Program-made: the position numbers and the translations under genes
Shown: one piece after another, positions 61,611 through 64,000 of the stretch
Position numbering within the stretch: position 1 is the stretch's first letter
Layout of the letters: each line of letters opens with the position of its first letter
Notes under the pieces: model-generated
What the model was told of the DNA's origin: nothing
Database searches by the model: none
The model's input: the letters and a program-made list of their open reading frames with translations, nothing else
Assembly (NCBI RefSeq): GCF_001613325.1
Contig: NZ_BDCD01000019.1
Location: forward strand, 124,001-188,000
Length of the DNA: 64,000 nucleotides
Origin: Nocardia yamanashiensis NBRC 100130
Lineage (GTDB): Bacteria > Actinomycetota > Actinomycetes > Mycobacteriales > Mycobacteriaceae
Direction of reading: 5' to 3'

Positions 61611-62525
61611 ATGGCAATCATCATTTCGGCCGTAGCGGTGGAAACCGGCGGCGGCAGCTCCATCGACCAGGCCGTGGCCGCCACCAAGCGGGCCGTCGCG
61701 GCGGCGGGCGGTACGCCCGAAGCGGTGGACGCGCTCATCAATACCGGCGTGTACCGCGATGCGCACCTGGTGGAACCGGCCGTGTCCGCGCTGATTCAGC
61801 AGGCCGCCGGCATCGGCCTGGAATACCGCGGCGGGGCGACGCCGTGCCTGACGTTCGACCTGATGAACGGGGCCGTCGGGGTGCTCAATGCGATTCAGGT
61901 GAGCCAGGCGCTGCTGGCGGCGCCGACGGTCGCGCGGGTCGTCGTGGTGGCGGGCGACGCGCATCCGGAACCCGGTTTCCCGAGCAAGCCGGTCGGGGCC
62001 GCGCTGGTGCTCGAAAAGACGAGTGCGCCAATCGGATTCGGCGCCCTGCACATCAGCGCCACCGACGGCCGCCCCGCCGCGACCGGCTTCGTCCGACTAA
62101 CCGAGCCGGGCAGCCCCGGCCGCGAATCCATTACCGTCGACCGCTCCGGCACCTCCACGGAGGAATTGCTGCATCACGCCGAGAGCGCCGCCACCGAAGC
62201 CCTCGAAGTAGCCGGCGCCGACCCCGCCCGGGTATTCCTGCTGTGCGGGCGGCCCACTCCCGAATTCCCCCGGCTGCTCGCCGCCCGCCTCGGGATCGCG
62301 CCCGACGCGATCGCCACGGACGACGACCGCTGCCTCGACGACCGGGCGGGAGCCGAGGCCGGCACCAGTTTCCCCCGCGACGCCCGCACCTCCGCGCTGC
62401 CCGTCGCCTACCTGGCGGCCCGCGACAGCGGTCGCCTCGAACGCTTCGCCGTGGCATTGTTCGTCGCGGCGGGCGCGGGACCAGCCGCCGCCGCCATCAC
62501 CTATCGCCTGCCCGCGATCGGGTGA
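61611..62525 (+). CDS. 3-oxoacyl-ACP synthase III-like (thiolase fold) protein with altered active site
   Basis: 304 residues. The N-terminal half is KAS III/OleA-like (DALINTGVYRDAHLVEPAVSALIQQAAGI) with the nucleophile Cys in TPCLTFDLMNGAVGVLNAIQ. In the C-terminal half, the KAS III His position reads LLCGRPTPEF and the Asn position GTSFPRDARTSALP, so the His and Asn seem missing by eye. It may be a non-catalytic or partner subunit. ATG 61611 taken, GTG 61602 possible. It is followed by a small gene, a glycosyltransferase and an OleC-like ligase. Confidence 0.75.
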   Translation: MAIIISAVAVETGGGSSIDQAVAATKRAVAAAGGTPEAVDALINTGVYRDAHLVEPAVSALIQQAAGIGLEYRGGATPCLTFDLMNGAVGVLNAIQVSQALLAAPTVARVVVVAGDAHPEPGFPSKPVGAALVLEKTSAPIGFGALHISATDGRPAATGFVRLTEPGSPGRESITVDRSGTSTEELLHHAESAATEALEVAGADPARVFLLCGRPTPEFPRLLAARLGIAPDAIATDDDRCLDDRAGAEAGTSFPRDARTSALPVAYLAARDSGRLERFAVALFVAAGAGPAAAAITYRLPAIG

Positions 62526-62565
62526 ACAAGCCGGCGCCACGGCCGGGTATCGAAGGGAGCAGGAC

Positions 62566-62667
62566 ATGAGCAGGTTCTCGCCGGCCGAGCCAACCTGCGG
62601 CAAGACGCGCTACTCCCAGGCGAACAGGTCGGTTCGGACCGCGCCACGGCCCACCGCCGGCAGGTGA
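62566..62667 (+). CDS. Possible 33-residue basic peptide
   Basis: A short frame with a GGGAG Shine-Dalgarno 8 bases before the ATG. It begins MSRFSPAEPTCGKTRYSQ and is Arg-rich. Its stop is only 4 bases before the glycosyltransferase ATG, so it could couple translation or serve as a leader peptide. It could also be chance in a high-GC spacer. Confidence 0.4.
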   Translation: MSRFSPAEPTCGKTRYSQANRSVRTAPRPTAGR

Positions 62668-62671
62668 AGGC

Positions 62672-63424
62672 ATGAGCAAGCTTTGGATCGTGGTACCCGC
62701 CTACAACGAGGAACACGGCATTACCGCGACGCTGGAAGCGCTGGCGGCACAGCGGGATCGCGATTTCACGGTGATCGTGGTGGACAACGAATCGACCGAT
62801 CGGACCGCGAAGGTGGTGCGGGAGTTCGCGCTCCAGCATCCGGTGCCGCGGATCGAGGTCGTCACGGAATCGCGGAAAGGCACCGGGGCGGCGGCCGACA
62901 CCGGTATGCGGCATGCGATCGCCGCCGGGGCGGTGCGGCTGGCGCGAACCGACGCCGACTGCCTGCCCGCGCCCGATTGGACCGAACGGATACACGCCGC
63001 CTTCGATTCCGGGCTGCGGCTGATCAGCGGGCAGTTGCTGCCGCGCACCGATGAGGGCGTGCGGTGGGTGGATCGGACGATCATCCGGGTGGCGCTGGAG
63101 CTGGCGTCCACGTTCGGGAAGTTCCGGCCGGGGAATCAGGATCCGCGTTATCTCGGTCCGTATGTGATGACGCCGGGGTGCAATATGGCGATCACGGCCG
63201 AATTGTACGAAGCCGCAGGCGGATTCCCGCGCACCGCGATCGAGGAGCTGCACGAGGATCGGGCGCTGGTGAACGCGGTGCGTATGCTCACCACCGACTA
63301 CGGATTGCGGCGGGATGTGCGGGTGTACGGGTCGAATCGGCGAGTGCGGGCATGGGGGGTGCGGCGGACCTTGGAGTGGTACGCCGACCATCGATACAAG
63401 CCGGAAGTGGTCGATATCCGTTGA
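62672..63424 (+). CDS. Glycosyltransferase family 2 protein
   Basis: A 250-residue GT-A enzyme. The nucleotide-sugar region is LWIVVPAYNEEHGITATLEAL, then IVVDNESTDRTAKVV, and the metal-binding DxD-type LARTDADCLPAPDW. A possible catalytic acid lies in TAIEELHEDRALV. No transmembrane segment. It transfers a sugar to an unknown acceptor. It overlaps the next gene (TTGA) and is in one unit with the KAS III-like gene, which suggests a glycosylated lipid or polyketide product. Confidence 0.85.
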   Translation: MSKLWIVVPAYNEEHGITATLEALAAQRDRDFTVIVVDNESTDRTAKVVREFALQHPVPRIEVVTESRKGTGAAADTGMRHAIAAGAVRLARTDADCLPAPDWTERIHAAFDSGLRLISGQLLPRTDEGVRWVDRTIIRVALELASTFGKFRPGNQDPRYLGPYVMTPGCNMAITAELYEAAGGFPRTAIEELHEDRALVNAVRMLTTDYGLRRDVRVYGSNRRVRAWGVRRTLEWYADHRYKPEVVDIR

Positions 63425-64000
63425 GCGACAAGGACTTCATCGAACTGCTGCGCGAGCGCGGGCGGGAACAGCCGCTGGCGGCGGCGCTCGGGACCGTCGG
63501 GCAGCCGCCGTTGACCTACGCGCAGCTCGCCGAGCGCATCGACGGGGTGGCGAATCGGCTGTACCGGAGCGGATTCCGGCCCGGCGACCGGATGCTGTTC
63601 TCCATCCGGCCGTGCCCGGACGCGGTGGTGCTCATCCTCGGGACCATCGCGGCGGGCGGCACCATCGTGTTCGTGGATCCCGGCGTCGGACCGGAACTGT
63701 TCGCGCGGCGCATCGAGCTGGCGCGCCCGGGCTGGGCGGCAACGGAATCGCTGCTGTACGCGCTCGGCGGGCCGTTGCAGGGCGCGGGGCGGCGGCTCGG
63801 CTTGTCGCTGCCCGAATTCGCGAAACTGCCGGTGCGCCATATCCACAGCGGTCCGCGCCTGCCCGGCACCCCAGCCGGTTCGCTGTCGGCCGCGCGGCTG
63901 CTCGAACCGAGCTTCGACGCGGCGGCGGAGTTCGCGCGCGGCGCGGCGAATCCGGAAGCGGAGGCGCTCATCGTCTTCACCTCCGGCACCACCGCCGCCC
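63421..64000 (+). CDS. AMP-dependent synthetase/ligase, OleC-like (N-terminal part, cut by window end)
   Basis: At least 193 residues, continuing past the window. The TTG start overlaps the glycosyltransferase stop. The N-terminal adenylation domain has PLTYAQLAERIDGVANRL, then MLFSIRPCPDAVVLILGTIAAGGTIVFVDPGVG, and the visible part ends at the AMP-binding loop IVFTSGTTAA. The VDPG segment and the pairing with a KAS III-like gene recall OleC of olefin and beta-lactone synthesis, but fatty acyl-CoA or acyl-ACP ligases are equally possible. Confidence 0.75.
   Translation, partial: MSDKDFIELLRERGREQPLAAALGTVGQPPLTYAQLAERIDGVANRLYRSGFRPGDRMLFSIRPCPDAVVLILGTIAAGGTIVFVDPGVGPELFARRIELARPGWAATESLLYALGGPLQGAGRRLGLSLPEFAKLPVRHIHSGPRLPGTPAGSLSAARLLEPSFDAAAEFARGAANPEAEALIVFTSGTTAA

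Overview
The window looks like a chromosomal segment of a high-G+C actinobacterium of the Nocardia type (Mycobacteriales). The evidence is the codon usage and the gene content: mycothiol (mshA), menaquinone (menA, menB, menE), SenX3-RegX3, and the 33-residue actinobacterial ribosomal protein bS22. Gene order also follows the Mycobacterium tuberculosis segment Rv0484c-Rv0548c, here in reverse orientation and interrupted by accessory blocks. The Rv correspondences are from memory and were not searched. No rRNA, tRNA, CRISPR array, insertion sequence or prophage was seen.

Layout. 1-5307: end of a DUF6918 gene, then menB, a VOC protein, a Pit phosphate transporter, two small conserved genes and menE. 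5497-9539: accessory DrrAB-type ABC exporter and a DsbA/CcdA-type thiol pair. 9556-13281: large AfsR-like regulator. 13361-15207: SRPBCC protein, menA and a four-helix membrane protein. 15289-20258: regulators and small proteins, including a helix-turn-helix/Clp-N gene pair under twin operators, an MmyB-like regulator, a Cds1-like cysteine desulfhydrase, a BldC-like protein and a structured intergenic RNA candidate. 20271-26697 (minus): one overlapping operon hemL, histidine phosphatase, TlpA, CcdA, ResB, CcsB. 27019-30767: small membrane and secreted proteins and hemB. 30850-35751 (minus): rex-hemA-hemC-hemD with a Rex operator upstream. 36054-46380: glutaredoxin-like protein, HAD phosphatase, acyltransferase, epimerase, bS22, excisionase-like protein, proC, thioesterase, sugar isomerase, a repeat-rich membrane protein and Ppx/GppA. 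46446-50233: an Rv0495c-like protein, four tandem secreted single-domain Ig-like proteins and another secreted protein. 50397-52330: senX3-regX3. 52565-55805: HxlR regulator, NADP oxidoreductase, secreted CocE-like hydrolase. 56101-61434: gpm1, ROK kinase, YbjN, mshA, alpha/beta hydrolase, SDR. 61611-64000: start of a non-syntenic cluster with a KAS III-like protein, a glycosyltransferase and an OleC-like adenylating enzyme, cut by the window end.

How the genes work together. Three themes dominate: electron transport and its cofactors (menaquinone, haem, cytochrome c maturation, Rex redox control), thiol chemistry (mycothiol, DsbA/CcdA, TlpA, glutaredoxin-like, Cds1) and phosphate (Pit, SenX3-RegX3, Ppx). 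A strong regulatory pattern runs through the window. At least 13 genes have a TANNNT hexamer 6-7 bases before the start codon and no Shine-Dalgarno sequence, as expected for leaderless mRNAs, and this was used to choose starts. Operons are tightly packed, with ATGA/GTGA overlaps. Short GC-rich palindromes recur next to gene ends.

Most notable candidates: the HTH/Clp-N operon (a split ClpC2-like drug-decoy module with operators on its -35 and -10), the tandem secreted Ig-like family, the structured RNA at 19825-19900, and the KAS III/GT2/OleC-like cluster.
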